Source: Nitrospirota bacterium
Lineage (GTDB): Bacteria > Nitrospirota > Thermodesulfovibrionia > Thermodesulfovibrionales > JdFR-85
Reading direction: 5' to 3'
DNA: 6,049 nucleotides
Assembly: GCA_013151785.1 (NCBI GenBank)
Contig: JAADHP010000155.1
Span: 1-6,049 of the forward strand
A model generated the notes under the pieces. It saw only the letters and a list, made by a program, of their open reading frames with translations. It searched no databases and was not told the DNA's origin. Below, in pieces: positions 1 through 5,951 of the stretch (the stretch's first letter is position 1; every line of letters starts with the position of its first letter). Both the position numbers and the translations under genes were made by a program.

Positions 1-53
1 GCTACCGGCTCATAACCGGTTGGTCCCAGGTTCGAGTCCTGGTGGGCCCACCA
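1..53 (+). tRNA. tRNA with CAU anticodon, 3' part only (Ile2 or elongator Met)
   Basis: The 5' end is cut off by the window edge. What remains starts at the end of the D stem. The anticodon stem is ACCGG/CCGGT (4-8 with 16-20) around the loop CTCATAA, which puts anticodon CAT at 11-13. The variable loop is TGGTC, the T arm is CCAGG-TTCGAGT-CCTGG, the acceptor 3' strand is TGGGCCC, then discriminator A and an encoded CCA (51-53). It is not initiator tRNA: the base before the discriminator is C rather than the unpaired A typical of fMet, and the three G-C pairs next to the anticodon loop are absent. A CAU tRNA may be elongator Met or the lysidine-modified Ile2 that reads AUA. The TTGGTC stretch after the anticodon stem resembles Ile2 tRNAs I know, so I lean that way, but the missing 5' half prevents a firm call. 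Confidence 0.93.
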
Positions 54-80
54 ATTGTTCATTCTACATAGAGAGGAAAG

Positions 81-785
81 ATGAAAGAAGATTTAGAGCA
101 CCTTATACGATTGCAGCAAATAGACACGCAGATAATAACCAAAAAGACAGAAATAGAAAGAATTCCTGATGAAATCATAAAATTCACTTCACCTTTAAAG
201 GCCGCAGAAAAGGAACTTCAAGCCCAGAAGGCACGCTATGAATCATCTGAAAAAAAACGACGCAACAAGGAACTGGAACTTTCAGAGATATCCGACAAGA
301 TCGAGAAGCTCAAGGCACGCACATCTGATATAAAAACAAACAAAGAATACCAGGCCCATTTGAAAGAGATTGAAAAGAAAGAAAAAGAAAAATACCTGAT
401 AGAGGATGACATCCTCTTTCTCATGGAAGAAACTGAAGAGGCGCTCCAGAGAGTAAAAGAGGCAGAAAAAAAAGTGGAGGAGGAAAAGAAAAGATTAAAA
501 GAGATCGAAGAGGAACTCAAGAAAAAACAGCAACAAATAGAGAAAGAACTGGATGAATTAAAGGCCCAACGTTCTGAAATTACAAAAAAAATCAACAAAG
601 AGCTTTATGACCAGTACATGATGCTTTTGGAAAAAAATAACGGTCTTGCTATCGCCGAAGCAAAAGATGAGGTGTGTCTTGGTTGTTATATGAGCATTCC
701 ACCTCAATTGTATGTTGAGATAAAGACAGAGGACAAGATCTTTACATGCCCTCAATGTGGCAGGTTCCTCTACAGGTCGCAATAG
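81..785 (+). CDS. Coiled-coil and C4 zinc-ribbon protein (DUF164/HP0958-like)
   Basis: This 234-residue protein is very rich in Lys and Glu. Residues about 10-170 look like a long antiparallel coiled-coil hairpin, followed by a C-terminal zinc ribbon. The four zinc ligands are Cys199 and Cys202 (CLGC) and Cys223 and Cys226 (CPQC), with the family-typical IPPQ between the pairs and CGRFLY at the end. Length and layout match the bacterial family that includes Helicobacter HP0958 (FlgZ), which is reported to bind flaA mRNA and to interact with RpoN. In most bacteria the role is unknown, but nucleic-acid binding is the usual guess. The ATG at 81 follows a GAGAGG Shine-Dalgarno at 71-76 and lies 27 bp after the tRNA, so the two may share a transcript. 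The RNase HI gene starts directly after its stop. The family call is firm; the function is not. Confidence 0.93.
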   Translation: MKEDLEHLIRLQQIDTQIITKKTEIERIPDEIIKFTSPLKAAEKELQAQKARYESSEKKRRNKELELSEISDKIEKLKARTSDIKTNKEYQAHLKEIEKKEKEKYLIEDDILFLMEETEEALQRVKEAEKKVEEEKKRLKEIEEELKKKQQQIEKELDELKAQRSEITKKINKELYDQYMMLLEKNNGLAIAEAKDEVCLGCYMSIPPQLYVEIKTEDKIFTCPQCGRFLYRSQ

Positions 786-1193
786 ATGAAAAGGGCTGTA
801 ATCTACACTGATGGTGCCTCCAGTGGGAACCCCGGACCTGCCGGCATCGGAGCTGTTATCCAGATAAACGGACATAAGACCACCATCTCAGAGTATATTG
901 GAAAAACAACAAACAATGTTGCTGAGTACACGGCACTGATAAAGGCGCTCCAATATACCCGACAGAAAAAGATACGCTCTGTAGAAGTCTTTACTGATTC
1001 AGAACTTCTCGTAAAGCAGATCCACGGAATATACAGGGTAAGAAATGAAGGACTTATTCCTCTGTATAACAAAGTGATCTCCCTGTTGAGATCTTTTGAT
1101 TCCTACAGCATAATCCATGTACCCAGAGAGAAGAATAAGGAGGCTGACAGCCTTTCAAAGGAGGCCATTAAAAGGGCCCGCAAAAAAACATAG
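786..1193 (+). CDS. rnhA: Ribonuclease HI family protein
   Basis: RNase HI hydrolyses the RNA strand of RNA-DNA hybrids (R-loops, leftover primers) in the cytoplasm with two metal ions. All four acidic catalytic residues are visible: Asp9 in YTDGASSGNPGPAG, Glu47 in NNVAEYTAL, Asp71 in VFTDSELLVKQ and Asp121 in EKNKEADSLSKEA. At 135 residues it is shorter than E. coli RnhA (155) and lacks the basic protrusion, so it belongs to the compact RVT_3-like group found widely in bacteria and archaea. Its ATG directly abuts the TAG of the zinc-ribbon gene, with no independent strong Shine-Dalgarno, which suggests translational coupling in a two-gene operon. The Lys/Arg-rich tail (residues 129-134) may help nucleic-acid contact. 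The enzyme class is secure; the symbol is by family and does not imply orthology with E. coli rnhA. Confidence 0.95.
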   Translation: MKRAVIYTDGASSGNPGPAGIGAVIQINGHKTTISEYIGKTTNNVAEYTALIKALQYTRQKKIRSVEVFTDSELLVKQIHGIYRVRNEGLIPLYNKVISLLRSFDSYSIIHVPREKNKEADSLSKEAIKRARKKT

Positions 1194-1217
1194 ACACTTT
1201 CCGGTCTCTTTGAAATA

Positions 1218-1245
1218 TTGACACAAGCCCCTTTCCTCTTTTAAT
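1218..1245 (+). promoter_or_regulatory. Sigma70-type promoter for rnpB
   Basis: A perfect -35 box TTGACA (1218-1223) is followed by a 16-bp spacer and a 5/6 -10 box TTTAAT (1240-1245). Transcription would start near 1252, about 20 bases before the first strong P1 pairing of RNase P RNA. It lies between the end of the RNase HI gene and rnpB, exactly where a stable-RNA promoter is expected. The call rests on hexamer match and position only. Confidence 0.7.
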
Positions 1246-1270
1246 CTTAAGATATAAATGTTCTTTCTTT

Positions 1271-1657
1271 AATGGGCAGGTAGATGGTCGCTCCTTTAAC
1301 CACTGTGGTTAGGGGAGAGGAAAGTCCGGGCTCCGTAGGGCAGGACAGTGGCTAACAGCCACCGCCGAGCACTCAATAAGTCGAGTGCACGGTAGGGAAA
1401 GTGCCACAGAAAAGATACCGCCGAGCCCCCAACGCATTGGGTGCTCGGTAAGGGTGAAAAGGTGGGGTAAGAGCCCACCGCTGTGGAGGTGACTTCACAG
1501 GCATGGCAAACCCTGTCCGGAGCAAGGCCAAGTAGGTTCCGCCCCGAGGGTGGCCCGCCCGAATGTGCGGAACGGGTAGGCCGCATGAGTCAGGGAGCAA
1601 TCCCTGACCTTAGATAAATGACCATCCTCGACAGAACCCGGCTTATTCCTGCCCATT
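1271..1657 (+). ncRNA. rnpB: RNase P RNA, bacterial class A
   Basis: This is the catalytic RNA of RNase P, which with RnpA matures tRNA 5' ends. The universally conserved segments are present: GAGGAAAGTCCGGGCTC (1317-1333), then GGAGCAAGGCCAAGTAGG and GGGTAGGCCGC, then TAGATAAATGACC, and finally CGACAGAACCCGGCTTA (1629-1645). Helices can be traced. P1 is AATGGGCAGG (1271-1280) with CCTGCCCATT (1648-1657). P2 is GATGGTC (1283-1289) with GACCATC (1620-1626). P3 is an AACCA/TGGTT hairpin. P18 is TCAGGGA/TCCCTGA (1590-1607) capped by a GCAA tetraloop. A P15 helix (GTTCCGC/GCGGAAC) encloses a GGT-containing loop. The E. coli-like P15-P18 layout marks class A. P1 pairing continues perfectly to 1265 and 1663, so the true ends may lie a few bases outside the given limits. 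No clear hairpin-plus-T-run terminator follows. Confidence 0.97.
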
Positions 1658-1778
1658 AAAGAAACTCACCTATCCGCCTCTGAAACAGCGAGTGACTTTT
1701 CAGTGTTTTCATCCGGGGAAGCTGTGGTTTTACATCAAGACAGGCCTGAATTTTCAAAAATAAAATATGAAAAGAACT

Positions 1779-1806
1779 TTTACCCGGCTTAATGATAAAA
1801 TATACT
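1779..1806 (+). promoter_or_regulatory. Possible promoter overlapping the transglycosylase start
   Basis: The 144 bp between rnpB and the transglycosylase gene hold no ORF or RNA that I recognise. The best promoter-like pair is TTTACC (1779-1784, 4/6 to -35) and TATACT (1801-1806, 5/6 to -10) with a 16-bp spacer. A second -10-like hexamer, TAAAAT, lies at 1796-1801. Either would place transcription start at or just inside the ATG at 1808, implying a leaderless or nearly leaderless message. AT-rich DNA yields such matches by chance, so this is weak. Confidence 0.25.
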
Positions 1807-1807
1807 C

Positions 1808-3691
1808 ATGATAAAGAGGGCATGCTTGATAATTATTATTTTGCTTCTTTATAGCACAACAATACAGGCCTATGTCAGCAAAAGACATAAATTGCCAGAT
1901 ATAGCCCGGACTGACAGAGCACTTTTCATTATAGGCAGCTCAGACAGGCTGGCGGATATTCTGAGGGATTATCGTGAATATCTGATAGCAGTCAGGCTCT
2001 ATCATGTAAAAGAAAACAGAAACAGTATCCGTTTGATAGATTCTTTCCTCAGGGAGTTTCCTCATTCTTATCTTTCAAGGGATGCCCAATGGTTGAAGAT
2101 ACTTAATTATCTTGACCTTGCTGAAAGGGGTGAGCTTGGGAAGAGGGATTCCCTTCAGTTCAGAAATCTGCTTGAAACGTATACTGCCAGATACTCTGAC
2201 GATGAGGATGTGCTTTTTATCAAAAGTCTCTATACTGACAGGTCAGCAAGGGAGTATCAGGATACAATCAAGAGACTTTATCTGATGGGGGGAGAGTATT
2301 TCGATTATCTTGATGGCATGTCTTTAATGAATATGCTTTCATCTGATGAGGCTGTAGCTTTAGCACGTACCCTGATAAAAAAGATAAGGTACAATGAGGC
2401 CCTCAGCTTTATCCAGAGGGCTTTGAAGAGATGGGATACAAGGGAGTTACGGTTGTTACTGGCCGAGACATATTTCAGAATGAAGGACTATGAGGCCTCT
2501 GCTGAAGAATACAAAAAGGCAGGAGACCTATACAGGGCAGCCATTTCATATAAGAGGGCTGATTTGATGGACAAATTCGAAAAACTCTACAGGGCTGTTA
2601 CAAAAGAGAAAACCCCTGAGGCATGTAATCTTATCTTAACAAAATCAGATGAATTAAGACGGCAGGGACGGCCTGAGGAGACACTGAAGCTACTAAGACA
2701 GGCCTACAGAAGTGGATATCCCTGCAAAGAGGACCTCCTGTGGATGATTTCATGGACAGAATACCGTATGGGAAACTTTTTAAGTGCTTCCTATAATCTG
2801 AGGAATCTCTACAGGAAATACGGGAAGGATAAATATCTGTACTGGCTTATCCGTTCCATGGAAGAGATGGGTAGGCCTTCCCGTGGACTTTATGATAAAC
2901 TAAATGGCAATTCCTTTTATGCACTGTTACTTGATAAAAAGAACACCTTTGCGAAAGTGTCATATACTCATAAGACCCATGATGTTTCAATTGATGATAT
3001 GGGTAGTTTAAACAATGAAGAAATTGAATATTCTATCAAAAGAGCAAAACTGCTAAGTAAACTTGGACTTAACAGCTTTGCAGTGGAGGAATTAAGGGCA
3101 GCCTATGTGAGGTTACGTGAGAAAAGGCTGCCTCTCTGCAGAGAATTCCTTGACTTGAAGCAATACTATGAAGCTATGAAATGCGTGGTTGGTCTTGATT
3201 CAGAAGCTTCCATGTACATTAAATATCCAGTGGCATACTGGGATGAGGTGGTAAGAGTTTCTGAAGAAAAAGGGATAGATCCTTTATTGTTGTTGTCAAT
3301 AATGAGAGAAGAAAGTCGATTTAATGAACAGGCCCTTTCTGTATCAGGGGCACTCGGCCTTATGCAACTCATGCCCTTTACCGCAAGGTGGATTGCAGAT
3401 ATTACAGGATTTGAAGGTGAACTGACAACGGAGAAGATATTAAAGCCAGAGGTCAATATTACTCTGTCGGCAAATTATCTCAAGAGACTGCTTGATGAGT
3501 TCAACTCTGTTGCCCTTGCTGTGGCTGCCTACAATGCGGGTGAGGGTTCTGTTCGAAGATGGTTGAGTGAGCAGAGCTATGAGGGGCTGGATGAGTTCAT
3601 TGAGGATATCCCTTATAACCAGACCTATCATTACGTTAAAAAGGTTCTTAGCTCCTATGCAAACTATGTTAGAATTTATAGAGGAGAGTAG
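1808..3691 (+). CDS. Exported Slt70-like lytic transglycosylase (GH23)
   Basis: This 627-residue protein should cleave peptidoglycan between MurNAc and GlcNAc, leaving 1,6-anhydroMurNAc, in the periplasm. The N terminus is a signal peptide: MIKR, a hydrophobic core at residues 5-19, and likely cleavage after IQA (Ala21). There is no lipobox, so it should be soluble. Residues about 50-430 are helical and TPR-like, with the Slt70-style segment YWLIRSMEEMG followed by NSFYALL (residues 368-374), as in the doughnut-shaped U/L domains. The SLT domain spans about 480-620: REESRF with catalytic Glu502, GALGLMQLMP (514-523), AVAAYNAGEG (about 571-580) and the closing IPYNQTYHYVKKVLSSYANY. An in-frame TAA at 1796-1798 means ATG 1808 is the first possible start. 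No Shine-Dalgarno precedes it, and the signal peptide supports it over a TTG at codon 7. It may be co-transcribed with the cytochrome gene 50 bp downstream. Confidence 0.95.
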   Translation: MIKRACLIIIILLLYSTTIQAYVSKRHKLPDIARTDRALFIIGSSDRLADILRDYREYLIAVRLYHVKENRNSIRLIDSFLREFPHSYLSRDAQWLKILNYLDLAERGELGKRDSLQFRNLLETYTARYSDDEDVLFIKSLYTDRSAREYQDTIKRLYLMGGEYFDYLDGMSLMNMLSSDEAVALARTLIKKIRYNEALSFIQRALKRWDTRELRLLLAETYFRMKDYEASAEEYKKAGDLYRAAISYKRADLMDKFEKLYRAVTKEKTPEACNLILTKSDELRRQGRPEETLKLLRQAYRSGYPCKEDLLWMISWTEYRMGNFLSASYNLRNLYRKYGKDKYLYWLIRSMEEMGRPSRGLYDKLNGNSFYALLLDKKNTFAKVSYTHKTHDVSIDDMGSLNNEEIEYSIKRAKLLSKLGLNSFAVEELRAAYVRLREKRLPLCREFLDLKQYYEAMKCVVGLDSEASMYIKYPVAYWDEVVRVSEEKGIDPLLLLSIMREESRFNEQALSVSGALGLMQLMPFTARWIADITGFEGELTTEKILKPEVNITLSANYLKRLLDEFNSVALAVAAYNAGEGSVRRWLSEQSYEGLDEFIEDIPYNQTYHYVKKVLSSYANYVRIYRGE

Positions 3692-3728
3692 TAATATCAT
3701 GCTTCTCTGTATGGTAGTAATATTCAAA

Positions 3729-3735
3729 AAGGAGG
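3729..3735 (+). promoter_or_regulatory. Perfect Shine-Dalgarno fixing a GTG start
   Basis: AAGGAGG, fully complementary to the 16S anti-Shine-Dalgarno, ends 6 bases before GTG 3742. It decides that the cytochrome gene begins at this GTG. It contrasts with the transglycosylase gene upstream, which has no visible ribosome binding site, so the two reading frames should be translated at very different rates. Confidence 0.85.
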
Positions 3736-3741
3736 GAGCCT

Positions 3742-4854
3742 GTGAAGAGGCTTTTCGCAGGAAGTGTTTTTCTGACCATTGTGTTAATTCTGCTTAATAG
3801 TATAGTTTTCGGGCAGCAGAGCAGTTGTAAGGATTGTCATGAAAGGGTATTTCAAATCTTCCAGAGTCGATCTTTTATACATCCAGTAGTGAAGGATTGC
3901 AGGATATGTCATATAAAGAAGAACAGAAGTTCTGCAAGGACGGATTCTGTTGAATATCTTACCTCAACTTATGCAGATGAATTTATAGTTCATATACCAG
4001 ATATAAAAAACCAGGATTGTAATATCAGTGTGGAGTTATATGATATAAACGAGAGAAGATCCGGTAAAAAAGAAGTTCCCCTGGCCTGCAATTCAGTTTC
4101 GGTCAGGGATGGTCTTTTTACAAAAATCAATAAAATCTATAATTTCAGAGTAGAGAATATCAGATTTGGACCACTTGTATCTGTTGTCTTTTCATGGGAG
4201 ACTGATGCATACTCAACCACAGAGATATCTTACATTACAAAGAACAGTGGTGTGCTTCCCACACACCTTGGAGATGACAATGTTTATACAAAGAAACACA
4301 GGATCCTGATTACCGGACTTGGCCATAAAAAAACCTATCAATTCAAGGGTATCTCCAGGGATATATACGGAAATAAGATAGAAACTGAAGAGGTTATGAT
4401 CTCTACAAATAAAAGAGAGCGGGTCTATAAATCATCAGGTCTCTATGGTATGAGAGAACCTATTCAGTATACCGTAGAGTCTTTCAGGGTATCTTTTAGA
4501 GAGGGTATATTTGTTTCTATTAAAACAAATATACCTTCAAGATGCAGACTGGTGATCACCAGTAAAGAGAGCATCCCTGTGGTAACAGGTAAACACGAAG
4601 CAGGTCTTACATCCCCAAGATTTGCATCCATAGTGGTCTGTAAAAGATGTCATCCTCAACATACATCACATCCGGTTGGAATAAGATCTGAGGGGGCCCA
4701 TGTAAGGATGCCCGTTGATCTTCCCACCATTGAAGACGGTGTAATCAGTTGTACCACCTGCCATTATCCCCATGGTGGAGACAGGGAATTCTTTGCCAGA
4801 AGCCCTTTTGATGCAACCCTGTGCCTTAAGTGTCACGATGAGAGTCTGTATTAA
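3742..4854 (+). CDS. Exported pentaheme c-type cytochrome with a fibronectin-III-like middle
   Basis: The protein has 370 residues starting at GTG. The signal peptide has KR at 2-3, a hydrophobic stretch at 4-22 and likely cleavage after VFG (Gly24). Five CXXCH haem c sites are present: Cys29-His33, Cys53-His57, Cys300-His304, Cys337-His341 and Cys361-His365. Spare His residues suited as distal ligands sit nearby (His47 in IHPVV, His307, His310 in SHPVG, His344 in YPHGG), resembling doubled-CXXCH cytochromes. Between haems 2 and 3 lie about 240 residues without a CXXCH motif. Residues about 130-230 read like a fibronectin III or purple-phosphatase N-type beta sandwich (VVFSWETD, then ILITGLGHKKTYQFKGISRD). 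The likely role is periplasmic or surface electron transfer; partner and substrate are unknown. It converges with a ResB-like cytochrome-maturation gene 17 bp away. Cytochrome identity is firm; I do not recognise a named family. Confidence 0.9.
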   Translation: MKRLFAGSVFLTIVLILLNSIVFGQQSSCKDCHERVFQIFQSRSFIHPVVKDCRICHIKKNRSSARTDSVEYLTSTYADEFIVHIPDIKNQDCNISVELYDINERRSGKKEVPLACNSVSVRDGLFTKINKIYNFRVENIRFGPLVSVVFSWETDAYSTTEISYITKNSGVLPTHLGDDNVYTKKHRILITGLGHKKTYQFKGISRDIYGNKIETEEVMISTNKRERVYKSSGLYGMREPIQYTVESFRVSFREGIFVSIKTNIPSRCRLVITSKESIPVVTGKHEAGLTSPRFASIVVCKRCHPQHTSHPVGIRSEGAHVRMPVDLPTIEDGVISCTTCHYPHGGDREFFARSPFDATLCLKCHDESLY

Positions 4855-4871
4855 AATAATCTCATAGAGTA

Positions 4872-5588
4872 TTACAGTGTGTCCTGTCTGATTCTTAGTG
4901 TTACAAGCAGTGTTGTGCCGATAATAAACAGCATTCCTCCTACAAGTGCCCATACAGCGCCGGGATCACGACTTATCTGTAGTAAGACCCGCTTTGCTGA
5001 CATGATATCCATATCCTTGAGATATATGCCGGTTCCCCTTATTATGGCTGGATTGTTGGGAGAGGATTTTAGTTTCATGGTGGCTCCTTCAGGAGTTATG
5101 TATTTCAGATCAACATCCATGTGGGTTATATATCCTTTCTGAAGGGAGTAGTTTATTCGTTCCAGATAAAGGGTATCGCCATTTCTGAATCTTATTCCCT
5201 GACCTTCCTGAAGTACAATGAATCCATGTGCTGCCATATAACTGCTCAGAAAATGGGCCAGCATTATAAAGGCGAATCCAAGATGAATCAATTGGGGTGA
5301 AATAACAAGTGGCCATCTTTTGGTCCTGTCTTTTTTTATTATCGACTCGATGCTGCAGACTATGGTGTTAATAATAAGCAGTCCAATAGTTAAGATGGCA
5401 AGATAGAGCCACCACGATTCTGAGAGCGGAACCTCTGAAAGCCAGTTGAACAGGTTCGTGTTGTTGATCTCCCTGTAGGATGGGAAAAGAGGCATTACCA
5501 GGGCTCCGGCAAATAAAATTCCCATAAGAATGAATATCAGAATATTTGTTGTCCTCACAGACCTGAAGATGTTAAGTATCGGTTTCAT
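4872..5588 (-). CDS. Short ResB/Ccs1-like cytochrome c biogenesis membrane protein
   Basis: The protein has 238 residues and about four transmembrane segments: 15-35, 60-80, 98-117 and 211-231. Hallmarks of ResB (Ccs1, system II haem delivery and ligation to exported apocytochromes) are present. These are a His in TM3 with the LIHLGFAFIMLAHFLSS pattern (His102, His112), followed by HGFIVLQEGQG just outside the membrane, and DPGAVWALVGGMLFIIG leading into TM4. Typical ResB proteins run about 400-600 residues with a large periplasmic domain between TM3 and TM4. Here that loop is only about 90 residues (118-210), so this is a reduced ResB-like form, intact at both ends rather than broken. The ATG at 5588 has a GGGAG Shine-Dalgarno five bases upstream on the minus strand. 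A -10-like TATAAG lies at 5611-5616 (minus), but I see no good -35. No CcsA/ResC partner is in the window. Its closeness to a multiheme cytochrome fits the assignment. Confidence 0.82.
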   Translation of the reverse strand: MKPILNIFRSVRTTNILIFILMGILFAGALVMPLFPSYREINNTNLFNWLSEVPLSESWWLYLAILTIGLLIINTIVCSIESIIKKDRTKRWPLVISPQLIHLGFAFIMLAHFLSSYMAAHGFIVLQEGQGIRFRNGDTLYLERINYSLQKGYITHMDVDLKYITPEGATMKLKSSPNNPAIIRGTGIYLKDMDIMSAKRVLLQISRDPGAVWALVGGMLFIIGTTLLVTLRIRQDTL

Positions 5589-5634
5589 AAATACTCCCGC
5601 TCAATACTGTCTTATAAATAGTGTAAGTCCTTAT

Positions 5635-5814
5635 AGGACAGGGGATATTAATTTTTTCGTCTCAACTGACACCCCATAAAGTCTTCCGACTTTATGGGGA
5701 CCCCGTTTCTCACAGGCCATCCATGGCCTGTTCCGAGGAAATTTTGCATGCTTGCCATCACGGCAAGCACTACTGCAAAATTAAAATCCGCTCAAAATTA
5801 ATATCCCCTATCCT
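5635..5814. repeat. Multi-hairpin element with 21-bp terminal inverted repeats (MITE-like)
   Basis: The terminal arms 5635-5655 and 5794-5814 are inverted complements over 21 bp with one mismatch (5639 against 5810), and that mismatch becomes a G-U wobble if transcribed from the minus strand. Inside lie three further hairpins. H1 is a perfect 12-bp stem (5672-5683 with 5688-5699, loop TTCC). H2 is ACAGGCCAT/ATGGCCTGT (5712-5731). H3 is a 9-bp outer stem (5740-5748 with 5774-5782) stacked on an 8-bp inner stem (5749-5756 with 5762-5769), with a 4-nt bulge (5770-5773) between. TCCTTAT occurs directly repeated at 5628-5634 and 5811-5817, which could reflect a TTAT target duplication. No coding capacity is seen. 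The structure is certain; that it is a dispersed or mobile repeat is inference. An alternative is a structured RNA or a cis element for the ResB-like gene starting 46 bp away. Confidence 0.7.
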
Positions 5815-5951
5815 TATTGATAGTTTCTGAGTTTTTACAGACACTATGATTCCAGCTTATCTCACATCTATCCAACATAAAATAATAACAAGGCAGGGCA
5901 CCTCATAAAAATAATGCAATCCACAGGATTACTCCCTGCCTGAACCTGTAT
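5815..5951. other. Intergenic stretch without a recognisable gene
   Basis: Together with the leader of the ResB-like gene (5589-5634) and the 180-bp inverted-repeat element, this makes up a gene-poor region of over 360 bases. It is AT-rich up to about 5890 and then contains a stem-loop at 5891-5941. I see no ORF with a credible start and Shine-Dalgarno on either strand. A TATGAT hexamer at 5845-5850 on the + strand has no matching -35 box at a suitable distance. Confidence 0.5.
5877..5941 (-). terminator. Possible intrinsic terminator for a minus-strand gene
   Basis: AGGCAGGG (5891-5898) and CCCTGCCT (5934-5941) form a perfect 8-bp GC-rich stem. The 35-nt loop holds a second small hairpin, AATCC-ACA-GGATT (5918-5930). 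Read on the minus strand, the stem is followed by the T-rich run TGTTATTATTTTATG. It starts ten bases after a minus-strand TGA at 5952-5954, as expected if a gene enters from the right edge. The long loop and interrupted T tract make it weaker than a classical terminator. Confidence 0.35.

Noticed and set aside
236..598. Minus-strand ORF opposite the zinc-ribbon gene, rich in Ser and Phe
   Set aside because: It is the antisense of Lys/Glu-rich coiled-coil codons, with low-complexity composition and no family resemblance, and the + strand gene has clear family motifs.
1296..1600. Two overlapping minus-strand ORFs of 96 and 75 codons
   Set aside because: They lie wholly within RNase P RNA, whose conserved segments and helices explain the sequence.
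3567..3797. A + strand 76-codon ORF bridging the end of the transglycosylase and the start of the cytochrome gene
   Set aside because: It overlaps the conserved SLT C terminus and the cytochrome signal peptide in another frame and has no ribosome binding site or recognisable sequence.
4838..4877. Inverted repeats ATGAGA/TCTCAT and CTGTA/TACAG at the convergent gene ends, considered as a bidirectional terminator
   Set aside because: The stems are only 5-6 bp, AT-rich and interleaved rather than nested, and no T-run follows on either strand.
4666..4953. Minus-strand ORF across the cytochrome 3' end and the ResB-like 3' end, and other antisense ORFs at 4879-5142 and 5110-5316
   Set aside because: They are shadows of two well supported genes, with no start signals or family features.
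5635..5814. CRISPR array or integron attachment site as an explanation for the repeated arms
   Set aside because: There is only one pair of inverted arms and no regularly spaced direct repeats with unique spacers. The three internal hairpins differ from one another and do not show the paired-box layout of attC sites.
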